From positions 204,889,250 through 204,953,249 of the forward strand of contig NC_134570.1 of the NCBI RefSeq assembly GCF_050947875.1: DNA of 64,000 bases, read 5' to 3'. Positions 54,486 to 64,000 of the stretch are shown in pieces; the stretch's first letter is position 1; the number at the start of each line of letters is the position of its first letter. The stretch comes from Dermacentor variabilis (taxonomy: Eukaryota; Arthropoda; Arachnida; Ixodida; Ixodidae). The position numbers and the translations under genes were made by a program. The notes below the pieces were generated by a model that saw only the letters and a program-made list of their open reading frames with translations, searched no databases and was not told the origin of the DNA.

Positions 54486-55709
54486 TCTGAAGATTGAGCC
54501 AATTGGGCACTGATGGGCACATGGTTCACGCGGAATATATGGCAATGAACTTTGCGCCGCTTCAACAGCCGTCAATATAACCTGCACTCGTGATCTCGGG
54601 ATCAATCACTGATGAGCCACCCATATGAACATATGAGCCGTGACCCTCCAACTTGCCATAACCATCCAGATTTCGTAATCTTTGACAGGTGGCAAATCAC
54701 GTACCAAACTTGACAATGAAATTGCATGGACGGTGCCTGCTCTTTACCGTCTGCACAAGCTTCACGCAGAGCATTGACTGAGCCGTATGTTGCGTGGTCA
54801 CTTCATCTGTCGCACAGATTGGCGTTATGATAACCCACCTGCCGTACAGAAAAACTGGAAAGCAAAATTTTCTATGCAATATATTTTTTTTAATGAATGC
54901 AGTTTTATTATTAATAGACGTGATACAGTACAAGGAAATATTACACAGAAGGAGGTCCTGAGGTCAAAGACTGTAGTGGGACTTACTGTACAGCGTACTA
55001 TAAGTAAAAATATAAACAACAGTTGCTACAATTATAAAAGAATGCCACAAAACACAGCTCCACTATTACCCTGAGAATCTCATTGGTATTCAGTACAACA
55101 GAAGGTCACTAATTCATTAGTTTCAGTGAAAAAGAAAGAAACTTGATTTCTGTTCAACAGTAATTAAATTGATAAATATATTTTCCAGACCTTCTTCGAA
55201 CTGGGCGGTAATCGGTGCTGACATACTGATTTGGTGTTCCCTTTAATAAGAGTAGACTGTGCTGCATGTCTGGATTTCTGTGTACCCAAGTTACTGCCAG
55301 CTTGCCACATTTTTATTATGCAATGCTAGGCGACTCCTAAGCATGGGCAGCAGCGTGTTTCTTGCCCAAAATTTGTAGGCAATAAATTTCGTGAAATGTT
55401 TTTTGACATTCGATTCTATATTTGGCTTTTTCTTCTTGATGCAATTAGATATTCGATTTGAAATCTACTATTTGCCATTTGCACATCCCTAAAGGAAACT
55501 GGCACGTGATTCTAGTTCATATTAAGAGGAGGAAATGAAGTTAGGCATGTCATGTAATGTGTAAAGCAGATAGCTGGTGACCTATCACATCAACAGAAGA
55601 GGTGCAAAGGAAAGGTACTTGCATTCAATAAGGTGTAGGACTATATGGTGTAATGTGATTAGGCAATTTTCAGGTGTAGGATGAAGTCAGCTGATGATAG
55701 GGAAAATTG
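54486..55709. other. Intron I-J segment with AT-rich repeat fragment
   Basis: No gene seen. An AT-rich fragment of the GTGCAAATA family lies at about 55395-55492 (ends GCCATTTGCACATCCC). Confidence 0.5.
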
Positions 55710-55895
55710 TCATCCAGCTGAATGTAGCACAAAGCTACAAATGAAACCCTACAGGTTTCTCAGAAAGAAACATTACCAGTTAAGGAAAAATTTGGCCTGG
55801 TCTAGGATTTAAACCTGGGACCAACGCCTTTCCGGGGCGGTCACTCTACCATCTGAGCTAATCAGGAGGCTAGCAGAACACAGGGGGGGGGGGGG
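55710..55895 (-). mobile_element. tRNA-like SINE (second family)
   Basis: Read on minus, 55872-55793 gives GATTAGCTCAGATGGTAGAG (A-box), a CCCCGGAAAGG anticodon-loop-like segment and GGTTTAAATCCTAGACC (B-box-like), then a body with TTTTTCCTTAACTGG. A poly-G run adjoins it (55884-55896). It is not an intact tRNA gene: the acceptor stem does not pair fully. Confidence 0.7.
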
Positions 55896-55914
55896 AATTA
55901 ATAAATAACTCAGT

Positions 55915-56290
55915 AGCATTGTCGTCATTCCAGCTTCATCGTCTGAATCTTGCCAATGCATTGTCATCATGCTATCCCCATGATACGGTCGTCATGCATT
56001 CGTTGTCATACTATCGGTCTGAGACCATCGTGATCATTCTACTGTCATCAATACAGCCTCATCATCCGACTCGTCATGCTGTTATTGTTAGGCCTTTTAT
56101 GCCGACCGAGCGTGCTAAGTTCTGTCATAGCTTGGGTCATAGATATGTGCTCATGGTCGCGATGATATTGTGGTCATTGCATTATCGTCATTCCAGCTTC
56201 ATCATTTAACTCTCATCATGCTGTCATCATCACACTGTTGTCATCATGCTGCCGTCATGCCATCATGCTTGTGGCTGACCTTGGCAAGTG
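55915..56290 (+). repeat. Degenerate CATCATGCTGTCATCA-type low-complexity array
   Basis: Repeated words GTCATCATGCT, CCAGCTTCATC and TGTCATCAT occur a dozen or so times at irregular spacing (for example 56160-56280). Confidence 0.6.
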
Positions 56291-56593
56291 AGGGTCATAT
56301 CAAAGTGGGCCAATACCAGAGACAGTGTATGTAGCTGAAGTGAGGAAGTCTCAGAATGACTGCTACAGATTCTAAATAAATGTCTTCAGCAATATGGTAT
56401 GTCGCTACATTGCTTGGATGCTAATCGCATTACCGTCACCAGTGAGGCAGGATTTGCGGTAATGTTTTTTTCTTCTTTTTGGGGTAATTCAAGAATCCAC
56501 TCAATTTGAAGAATTATGCTGTGTGGCAGACTTCAAATAATGAGGTTTCACTGTAGGATGTTGACGTGGTCTTGTTCTTTCCGTCTGGTGCAG

Positions 56594-56722
56594 ATCTTTC
56601 TGCGTGCTGGCACCCTGTCCCTCTTGGAGTCTCAGCGGGAGGAGAAGCTGGCTGAGGGTTTGATTCACCTGCAGGCACACCTCAGGGGATACCTGGCCCG
56701 CAAGCGTTTCCAGCAGCGCAAG
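56594..56722 (+). CDS. MYO18A: Myosin XVIII exon J: converter end and IQ motif
   Basis: A 129-bp exon after TTGTTCTTTCCGTCTGGTGCAG, phase 0 to phase 0 (GTGAGC). It encodes I-F-L-R-A-G-T-L-S-L-L-E-S-Q-R (family V-F-F-R-A-G-x-L-A-x-L-E), then L-Q-A-H-L-R-G-Y-L-A-R-K-R-F, an IQ motif (I/L-Q-x-x-x-R-G-x-x-x-R-K) that binds calmodulin-type light chains. The last residues Q-Q-R-K connect in frame to the next exon. This exon sits 10.1 kb from exon I. Confidence 0.95.
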
Positions 56723-58054
56723 GTGAGCTTCTGTTTATGCTTTTGAACTCTCAACTACGGTCACACACAAACGAAAATTGCTGCCATGCATTTCAGCTCT
56801 CAGGTTGTAGAATTCCCACTCTTCTGTTTGATGAATGTGTACCAACATTGCCAGCTTATTGTCAAAAACGTAGTGAAGATGCAGCACAGACACAACTTCT
56901 GGGTTTTCTTCTGTGTTTCTTGCTTTCCGTGTCTCGTATTCGTGCTGTTTTGTACAATAAGCCACGTACCATTAGCATAATGAAATGGAAACACAAACAG
57001 GAACTAAAGCCTATTACGTGTATATGAAGGAAACTTGCCATATCCTTTGGGACCAGGAACCTTTTAATAATGACACGGCAGATGCGATCCTTTCACATAT
57101 AACACAGCCTATACACAGACACGTTAACATGGTACAGGGCGTTTTACATGCACACAGGCTAGAGCAAGAGCTCTGAAGACATCTGTCTGACTAAAATAGT
57201 GATGTGCCTAGCACTCTTGCAGCATGGCTCGCCAATGTGCGTCGATGTTGCGGGGGCCGTGACCGTTGTCATTGTCACTGCGTAGTCAGACTCTTCAGCG
57301 TAGCTTGTAAGTTGCTTGTATTGGCCACTTCCTATGCCGACACCACCAGGCCACACCTGGTTGCAGTGTGGAAACAGGGAAATCAGCAGGCCAGCAGTGC
57401 ACCAGGTCATTGCTCTAACTGGCAAGCAGCTCGCGAGCCACTGCTGGAACGTCTCGGTTCCCAGCACGAAGCACTGCACCAGGCCGCTATGGCAGCAGGC
57501 CGCTGGTGCGCAGGAGAGCACAGCCACAACCAAGATCTCAGCCCAGGTCCGCACGGTCGCCAGTACCCAAGCCTCGACCGCTGGTCAGCGAGCTGTTGTT
57601 CAAGCCTCCTGCTCGCTCTCACGCTCTCCACATGCCACTTCCTTGTTCGTGGCACGCGGTCTTCTTGTTTCGTAATTGCGATTATTAAATCTCCTCTTGT
57701 TGTCACACAATCACCATCATTCCAAGCGGGCTGGTCAAACACTTTGTCTTGCCACGGTAACACACCACAATCCACATCATGACAGTGTAAATACACGTAA
57801 ATGTGACGTGTAATCGCTCTGTAGTCGGTTTCTAAGCATGGAGTAGTTCTAAGTGTATGTTTTGGAGTCTGGATTATGCCGCTGCTACAAATGCAGATGA
57901 ACATGGAAACAAAACAGCTCATTGTAGTAGTTTCAAATCTGTTTATGTTTAAAGTTCTGCTGGCATACAAACCAGCGGAAGTAAAAATAATCTTGCAGCT
58001 TGCCGAGGTTTTGGTTCTTTCGTTAAGAGAAGAGGTTGATTTATTCTAATATGT
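56723..58054. other. Intron J-K left: unrecognised, overlapping antisense frames
   Basis: Two long opposed frames (+ 57204-57782, 192 codons; - 57407-57970, 187 codons) overlap. Neither has a recognisable domain, and the + frame is Cys/Ser/Ala-rich. GC is higher here than in the surroundings. It could be an LTR or UTR of an unknown element. Confidence 0.4.
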
Positions 58055-59083
58055 ACCCAACACAATCTAATGTGCATCCAGTTTTTGTGGAGTTAAATTA
58101 AAAAGCTTACATAAAAATGACATTAAAGTAGAAATGTAATGTGCACTTGATTTTAAAAAATGTAGCATGGCTCTGATCATGGCAATCAGAAAAGGATGAA
58201 ACCATAAAACTTTACCTGCACTGAATGGAAATGTATGAAACCACTTCATATCCATTGTCATATTCTTAAACAATGCTATATAGCTCTCTATGGATCACAA
58301 TGTGTAGTCCTCCATGTGGCTTGTTGCATGTTTGATATTCCACTTTTATCACATGACTGCGGAACAATCAGAATTGGGGTGATTGCCTGCACCTAGTCTA
58401 ACCACTTGTCTAGTTTGTCCTGTGAAGCAGGCAATTACCTAGAATGCCAAAACATACCTGAACCTGTTGCTGCTAGCTTAGCATGTAAAATAACTTGTCT
58501 TTTGATGAGCTCTCTTGATCAAAGACTTAGAGTGGGGCATCTGTTGTGGCCTCTCAAGAACTTAATCTCTTGTTATCTGTGATGGCATTGATGCTGGCTA
58601 GGCTGTTTCTGGCAGCAGACTGTCGTGTGCAAACACGATTTTGGTTTCATACCTGGTTTCACTGGTGCAGGTAATATTTGGACCAATTTTGTTGAAAAAA
58701 AAAAAAGTGATACGTTAGAGAGTAAATAATAAATGTGGTAAATACTGTAACATTCGCTGTGAGCTACCTTTCTTGCTCTAAAATATTCCTAGGACAAGCC
58801 GAAGATAAGTGTTTTTAGTGAGATGATGCATGCTCGGTGCATTTGCTGTCCCCTAGTGCCACGAAGACAGGCACTGCAGTTGTTTGGGTCACGGTTTGGG
58901 TCATCATTGGCATCAGGCACATTCATGCTGACCACTTGAGTTCAAAAGTGAGGGCCTATCTCATAACTGAAATAATAGAAGTTTTGGCTCACAGAAATGT
59001 ATACGCGCTGGCTGGAACCTTTGTTCATGAATCAATAAGCAGAAAATCTAATTATTCAAAGTCGAATTAATGAAAGTCTACTG
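58055..59083 (+). repeat. Dispersed TA-ended repeat, copy 2
   Basis: Colinear with 22265-23247 and ends TAATGAAAGTCTACTG followed by TA. Confidence 0.62.
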
Positions 59084-59424
59084 TATAGTGAGCCCATTGT
59101 AGAGAACAGCCTGATTTAACTCATCTTAAGCTGTGTGTAATTGCAAAGTGATATATGTAATCTTGTGTGATCCTTTAAGTGTGATGTGCTACACTTTCAA
59201 CATTGAGACAGCAATTCATGCTTGCGTTTGTGCAGCTCTTGTGGCTCTGCAGCCATCTCTTGTTGTGGTTAAGCCACTTGCCACATGGCTGTTTTGCATT
59301 GCTGCGCAAAGGAGGAAACTTGCTTCCAATGCTAAAATATAAAAGTCCAGCCATAATACAGCTTCATGCAGCTTCTCACACGAAAAGAAATTGACAGACC
59401 TCCTCCCCATCACGTATTACATAT
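59084..59424. other. Short unassigned intron stretch
   Basis: No gene or repeat end seen. It directly abuts the solo LTR and its ATAT flank (59421-59424). Confidence 0.5.
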
Positions 59425-59720
59425 TGGCACGTGTACTTGTTTATCGGTTTTTTTTTTTTGTGACCGCTTTTCACAGTCTAAGAAATGTTATCGCTCAGTG
59501 CGGGATGTACCCACATGTATTGGATGTTCCTCAAATGTTATTGATGGTTTTATCTGCTGTCTGTTGTCACTAAAGCTTGTGTAATTTGATTGCATGTGGG
59601 ACGCGAATTGGGTAGAACTTTCCAGAAGACAGGCAGGCATGAGTGATTACTCTGGAACCTTCGATAACTTACGATAAGTTGCGTGAATGTTTGCTTATTA
59701 TCTGGTAACGCATTTTGCTT

Positions 59721-60410
59721 ATGTTGCGCAGTGATATTGAAAGTAATCTGGGGCCAACAAGTGAGGAACTACTTCAACTCATTTTAGAAAAGCAAACTCA
59801 AATTGAAGTACAGCTGACAGATATGGAAAGCAAACTAGAATTATACACCGACCAGTGCATTAAATTGGTACGACTTGAAAGTACTGTTGGTGATCTTGAG
59901 CACACTATTCAACTCCAGCAAAAGAAATTAAATGATATGGAAGACAGAGCCAGACGCAATAAGATTATTGTATTTGGTGTATCAGAGGATGCGAAAGAAA
60001 CAAGAGCAGATATTGAAACCAGAGTGGTAAAAGAAATTTTTTCCAAACAGCTGGGCATCTCTGTGACGTCAGTGGAAAGATTACACAGACTTGGACAAAG
60101 GAGGGCTGGGCTGAACAGGCCGGTTATCATCAGGCTGTATGATTTCAGCGAGAAAGCAGCCATTTTTAAGAAATTCAGCAAACTGAAAGGTAGCAGCATA
60201 AGTGTTTCCAATGATTATTCACAGGCCACTCCGCAGAAAAGAAAACTTCTTTGGGAATCAGTTCAGGCCTATACACACGAGGGGCCAGAAGTTAAGCTCG
60301 TGCACAATGAAATGATCATCAATAGCACTGCCTATATCTGGGACTTGCAAACTAATTCTCAAGTAAAGCTGCCAACTACCCATGCAAACACATCCAGTCG
60401 TGATGAATGA
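59721..60410 (+). CDS. LINE ORF1: coiled-coil RNA-binding protein
   Basis: ATG 59721 to TGA after 60407, about 229 codons, open throughout. An in-frame stop (TAA 59706) precedes it. The extreme N-terminus has D-I-E-S-N-L-G-P (59733-59756), close to the 2A-peptide core D-x-E-x-N-P-G-P seen at the start of many LINE ORF1s. A heptad-rich coiled coil spans about residues 18-75 (L-I-L-E-K-Q-T-Q-I-E-V ... L-E-H-T-I-Q-L-Q). An RRM/CTD-like part follows, including R-R-N-K-I-I-V-F-G-V-S-E and V-E-R-L-H-R-L-G-Q. Such proteins package LINE RNA. The frame looks intact even though ORF2 is broken. Confidence 0.85.
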   Translation: MLRSDIESNLGPTSEELLQLILEKQTQIEVQLTDMESKLELYTDQCIKLVRLESTVGDLEHTIQLQQKKLNDMEDRARRNKIIVFGVSEDAKETRADIETRVVKEIFSKQLGISVTSVERLHRLGQRRAGLNRPVIIRLYDFSEKAAIFKKFSKLKGSSISVSNDYSQATPQKRKLLWESVQAYTHEGPEVKLVHNEMIINSTAYIWDLQTNSQVKLPTTHANTSSRDE

Positions 60411-60429
60411 TAGAAGAAAAAGCATGAAC

Positions 60430-61223
60430 TATGAACACTAAACGTAAATGCACAAAGTACTGCAAATAAAGCAGAATACCTCGAATCCTTAACGATACTA
60501 CACAATCCTCATGTTATTGCCATGACAGAAACGTGGCTGCATGAAGATATTCAGAGTGAAGGAATGTTTCCTAGCTCACATAATGTGCTCCGCAGGAACA
60601 GGACAAACAGAGGTGGAGGTGTGGCATTACTCATCAAGAACACATTGCAATATGAACCCTTCCCCCTTATCAGTGATCACAAAGGCGTATGGTGTAAAAT
60701 AATTATGACTGATATGACATTAGTAATCGCAGTAATTTATAGGCCCCCAGCAAGCCTTGTCGAATGCCTCCAAAAGATTGATGAACAGTTAAATGCTCTA
60801 ATGAACAATAGAAGCAGAATTATACTTGTAGGAGACTGTAATTTACCCAGTATAGATTGGGACGCACAAGTTCCTGGGCCTGTGGAAAGGTCTCACGTTG
60901 ACTTGATGTTAGAGATTATGACGATTATGGTCTCATTCAGGACGGTCAAGAAACCCACTCGAACTCAAAGGAACTGTAATTCGCTGTTGGATTTAATATT
61001 TTTGTCTGGAGGTGCATTCGATTATAGAATAGATATTCACGAGGGAATTTCGGACCATAATAGTGTACTTGCTACTATTAAAGTTAACAAGGAGTGTGCC
61101 TCAGAACATAAGTTGGTAAGAATTTACAATTTCAACGCAGCTGATGACACTTCAGTTATTGACTACTTGGAATCTGCCTTTGATAAAATGCCACAAGATG
61201 ATACCGTTAAGAACCTGTGGTAA
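60430..61223 (+). pseudogene. LINE ORF2 endonuclease domain (frameshifted start)
   Basis: The main frame (60522-61223) starts M-T-E-T-W-L, with V-I-Y-R-P-P near 60740, the catalytic-type G-D-C-N-L-P near 60840 (usual G-D-F-N-x-P), F-R-T-V-K-K-P-T-R and S-D-H-N-S-V-L near 61050. The part before the methionine is in another frame (L-N-V-N-A-Q-S-T). The APE-type endonuclease nicks the target DNA for priming; most catalytic positions are visible, but the start is broken. Confidence 0.85.
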
Positions 61224-62266
61224 TATTTCGTTTCAGCTGTAAGGCATTGTTTGCAAAAATTTGTACCACTGAAAAAAGAGCGGTCTCGAAAAGAGAATCT
61301 ATGGATTATTCGAGATATCATCCATTTAAAGCTACGTCTCCAACGTGCTTGTAAAAACAAACCCAAACCTGACAGCGTAGTTGCTACCGAAATCAATCGC
61401 TGAGGCATTTATTAATTTTTTTGTGTCTGTATTTAGTTCAAGACACATTGAACCTTCAATGAAAGCGTCAGGCAGGCAGCATTGTGATGCCATTGTCATA
61501 TCGCGAGAAAGTGTAATTTAATTACTTTTAAAGCTGGATCCTAAGTATCTTATCCGTTCTGGGTCCTATATTGTTTTTATTATATGTCAATGATATCGCG
61601 AAGAACATGCATCTTCTGGTCGAAGTGTGATTGTTTGCAGATGACATTATGTTATTTTGTTGCATAAGAAGCCTGCAAGACCAGGTCCTGTTAAATGACT
61701 ATTTGAAAGTTGTATATGACGGGTGTGTAAAATGGAACATGCAAATCAATTATGAAAAGTCCACTTCTATGATTGTGCCAAACAAGAAGACCCCATTTGT
61801 GTTCCTGTATATAATTAACAACATGTAAATAAAACATTCCAGTAAATTAAAACATTTAGGCATTACGATTTCTCATGAGATGACTTGGAATGATCATGTA
61901 CGAAATATATGTGGGACAGCGCAACGAAAACTAGGATTCCTATGGCGAAAGCTAAAAAATGCACCATCGGATGTCAAACTAAAAGCATATAAATGAATAG
62001 TAAGGCCAACTCTGGAATACGCAAGTATAATTTGGAATCCAAATCAGATGTATCTCATTGACAAACTTGAACGTGTTCAGAGATTGGCAGTAAGGTTTGT
62101 ATTTCCCTGTTACCAAAGAATGCAGTCAATTACAGAACTTCTTGCACGTGCAGAGCTACCAACTTTGGCTGTTCACAGAAAAATTTCTAGGCTTAAGTAT
62201 CTTTGCCAGCTCTATCACAATAGATTCAATTTGTATTCCAGCCTTGTACTTGCAGCTGCTTGGTAG
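61224..62266 (+). pseudogene. LINE RT remnants and C-terminal region
   Basis: After a stop-rich stretch, the RT upstream part (F-F-V-S-V-F-S) is followed, after one junction near 61545, by S-V-L-G-P-I-L-F-L-L-Y in one frame and F-A-D-D-I-M-L-F in another (frame 61631-61828). Most of the fingers and the palm A motif are gone. Later frames carry L-E-R-V-Q-R-L-A-V-R-F-V-F, the thumb/C-terminal block of CR1-like elements. Confidence 0.8.
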
Positions 62267-62704
62267 ACGATCATCATGTACTAACCATCCCTTTGCCGTT
62301 ATGTCCTGCATTCCAAGAGTTGATGTCTATAAATATTCGTTTCTGCCTAAAACAATTATAAAATGGTATAACCTTGACTGACGCATATTTGATAACACTT
62401 GTTCACTAGAAACTTTTGAAAAAGAGTTGAAACTGTGCTGTATTGATTGAATGTACTCTTCCCACCCTGTAACAGCTTGGAAGGACTAACAGTATCTGAA
62501 ATAAATAAACAAAAAAACTCATGTAGAAAAGCCGACGCGCTTGACCGGTAGATCAGATTTTCGCGAATCGCCGACTAGTTGTGTTCGCTGCTTTCGTTGT
62601 TCTTTGAGTGTTGCCTGTTTTTGAGAACAGAGATTTGCCCAATAAAATGCTAGTTTCGTCACTCACAGTTTTGTTGCTTTCTTCACCATTACTACTTCGT
62701 GACA

Positions 62705-63021
62705 ATATGCAGTTAGGCTTAGCTAACCATATCCAGCATGCACTGCAACACGGAGGAGATGAGCTGGCAACTGAAATGCCATAGCTTACATGGGCAATGT
62801 GAGACAAGTCAGCAGAAAATAAATGAAGCAAGTAAACTTACGGGAAATGCACTGTAGTTGCAACAAGATAATTTATTTTGCACTCATATGCAAACCTAAA
62901 AAAAAGTAATTTCTAACTGTTCACCCCACGGACTAGGTATAGCCATTAATTTTAGCGGCTGACAAGTGTTCCACATCTTTCACATGTCTGCATGATGTGT
63001 CAATAAATATACAGGAACACT
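62705..63021. other. Short unassigned intron stretch
   Basis: No gene or repeat end seen apart from the ATAT flank (62705-62708). Confidence 0.45.
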
Positions 63022-63240
63022 TTAAAGGGCCCCCCACCAAGTTTAGGCATTGCAAAGAGACAACCACAGTGTGTAGATCTGGCACTAAAGATCTTGTCTG
63101 CAAAGTATCAAACTGCTACACTATGAAAATGGCTGAAATTTCAAGTGAAAGCCTACATGCCCTTATTGTTCTTGAGAGAGCCCCTCATCCTGCTGGAAAG
63201 TCAATCTCACAGTACAAACGCATCTACATCAGTACATAAG
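63022..63240 (+). repeat. TTAA-bordered dispersed repeat fragment
   Basis: TTTAAAGGGCCCCCCACCAA opens it, reminiscent of the TTAA-AGGG starts of elements A and B. It continues with GGCATTGCAAAGAGACAACC. No right end was found. Confidence 0.45.
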
Positions 63241-63731
63241 CCACACGACCTACAACATCACCGATTATGGCACGTGACCTCGGTAGACCATCCAAAGTAA
63301 AACACACAAAACCGCCCGTGGAAATGCATGTGTAGAAAAAAAAAAGAAGGAAAGAGAAGAAAAAAGGAGTCGGTGCTTGTGACCTAAATGTGGTGCACTC
63401 TTTCGTCTCTGGTATAAGAGGGGGAAGTAATGTAGCTTGCATGTGCTAGTCGAGGCAATGGGAGAGAGTGTCTGCATTGGCAGTGAAGATTCCCTTCTTG
63501 ATGCATGACAGTGCAGCATTTCAACCTTTGCTGTCTCTTTTAAATTCGTGACATTGAAAAATTATTGTGGTAAAATGGTCCCCAGATGGCTTCTTACAAC
63601 TTCCAGTGTATAGCCAAAATTTTCATCCTAGCCTGGTGAAATATTATTTAACACTGCGACTGACCTTAGCTATTGGCTTTTGTGGGAAGGGACAGTGATT
63701 CTTCAACTTTCCTTGTCTGATATGCTTGCAG
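63241..63731. other. Intron J-K end: nothing recognised
   Basis: A purine-rich run near 63335-63370; no coding signal. It ends in CTGATATGCTTGCAG, the acceptor of the next exon. Confidence 0.55.
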
Positions 63732-63875
63732 GTCCAGGAGCTGGCCATCTGCTGCATCCAGAGGAATGTGCGCAAGTTTCTCGAGATCCGCGATTGGCCC
63801 TGGTGGCGCCTCTTCATCAAGATTGCGCCCGTGCTCAATGTACAGCGCACCGAGCAGGAGCTGCGTCTCAGCAGG
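63732..63875 (+). CDS. MYO18A: Myosin XVIII exon K: neck-tail junction
   Basis: A 144-bp exon, phase 0 to phase 0 (GTATGT). It encodes V-Q-E-L-A-I-C-C-I-Q-R-N-V-R-K-F, a second IQ-like helix, and D-W-P-W-W-R-L-F-I-K-I-A-P-V-L-N-V, the W-P-W-W/W-x-L segment that marks the start of the coiled-coil tail in myosin II and XVIII, then Q-R-T-E-Q-E-L-R-L. The gene continues past the right edge. This exon and exon J together fix the class as XVIII. Confidence 0.96.
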
Positions 63876-64000
63876 GTATGTTGGCCACACCCTCCTTTCC
63901 TAAGGCTGTGTACCTGCTATACGCAGGCAGTGGTATTTTAGAGTAATTCTGCGCAGTACTTTAAGCTGTAGCGATTGTAGAGGCGTTACAGAGCACTTGT

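Larger units (their letters stand above)
59690..62517 (+). mobile_element. CR1/Jockey-type LINE, internally deleted
   Basis: Contains ORF1 (59721-60410), an endonuclease region (about 60430-61223), and RT and C-terminal fragments (about 61530-62266). It ends in AAATAAATAAACAAAAAAAC. A large part of the RT domain is missing. The 5' boundary is approximate. Confidence 0.85.
59425..62704 (+). mobile_element. Solo LTR of the gypsy-2/3 family, split by a LINE
   Basis: The left half (59425 to about 59690, TGGCACGTGTACTTGTTTAT ... GATTACTCTGGAACCTTCG) and the right half (about 62521-62704, AAAAGCCGACGCGCTTGACC ... AATAAAATGCTAG ... CGTGACA) together make one LTR of the gypsy-2/3 family in + orientation. 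The 4-bp duplication ATAT flanks it at 59421-59424 and 62705-62708. No internal gypsy sequence lies between the halves. Confidence 0.88.

Noticed and set aside
55793..55872. Possible tRNA gene on the minus strand
   Set aside because: Imperfect stems and a SINE-like body downstream; treated as a tRNA-derived SINE.
55883..55896. Poly-G run as a G-quadruplex regulator
   Set aside because: A single G run next to a SINE end, without other G tracts, is better explained as a SINE-adjacent simple repeat or assembly noise.
1..64000. CRISPR arrays, bacterial operons, rRNA genes
   Set aside because: No regularly spaced direct repeats, Shine-Dalgarno/operon layout or rRNA-like sequence was seen.

Overview
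This is eukaryotic genomic DNA, almost certainly from a hard tick (Ixodidae, probably a metastriate). The sequence shows a large gene split by long introns. It also carries a Ruka-type tRNA-derived SINE and a tRNA-Ser-like SINE of the kind abundant in ticks, several Ty3/gypsy families sharing one primer-binding site, pogo/Tigger-like elements and a mariner. No bacterial operon, plasmid, phage or CRISPR structure is present.

The only convincing host gene is unconventional myosin XVIII (MYO18A-type), on the + strand. Eleven consecutive exons (7519-7663, 11297-11441, 12191-12286, 24053-24251, 28060-28315, 38663-38828, 39939-40122, 41801-41987, 46318-46487, 56594-56722, 63732-63875) give 1821 nt, or 607 codons, with matching phases, GT-AG introns and no stop. 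They cover the second half of the motor domain, the IQ neck and the start of the tail. The gene runs off the right edge, and its 5' part lies to the left of the exons seen here.

The rest is intron, or 5' flank or intron, filled with transposable elements. 1-7.5 kb: a SINE, then a nearly complete but stop-ridden Ty3/gypsy element (gypsy-1, 1878-7113). 7.8-13.4 kb: three Tigger/pogo-type elements. 13.4-21.7 kb: gypsy-2 (minus strand) carrying two TTAA-flanked DNA elements side by side. 22.3-25.9 kb: a dispersed repeat, a gypsy 3' remnant and a 336-bp TIR element. 28.4-32.8 kb: gypsy-4 (minus strand; a different family) with a LINE tail inside it. 33.2-34.9 kb: a Tigger-like fragment and a 3'-truncated mariner. 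36.0-45.1 kb: inverted-repeat, SINE/solo-LTR, TAA-flanked, TA-flanked, LINE-tail and AT-rich repeats. 46.9-48.5 kb: a Ruka SINE split by a Tigger-like element that contains a 19-residue-repeat ORF. 49.3-53.5 kb: gypsy-3 (minus strand; same family as gypsy-2, 3'-truncated). 53.5-55.9 kb: a LINE RNase H-side tail and a second tRNA-like SINE. 58.1-62.7 kb: a dispersed repeat, then a solo LTR of the gypsy-2/3 family split by a CR1/Jockey-type LINE whose ORF1 begins with a degenerate 2A-like motif.

The main interest is the nested insertion record, which dates many insertions relative to one another, and three odd coding fragments: the 57-bp-repeat ORF, the 2A-like LINE leader and a Y-M-F-E-P ORF in a TTAA element. 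I did not find a defined new biological system. The best candidates are listed as findings with tests.
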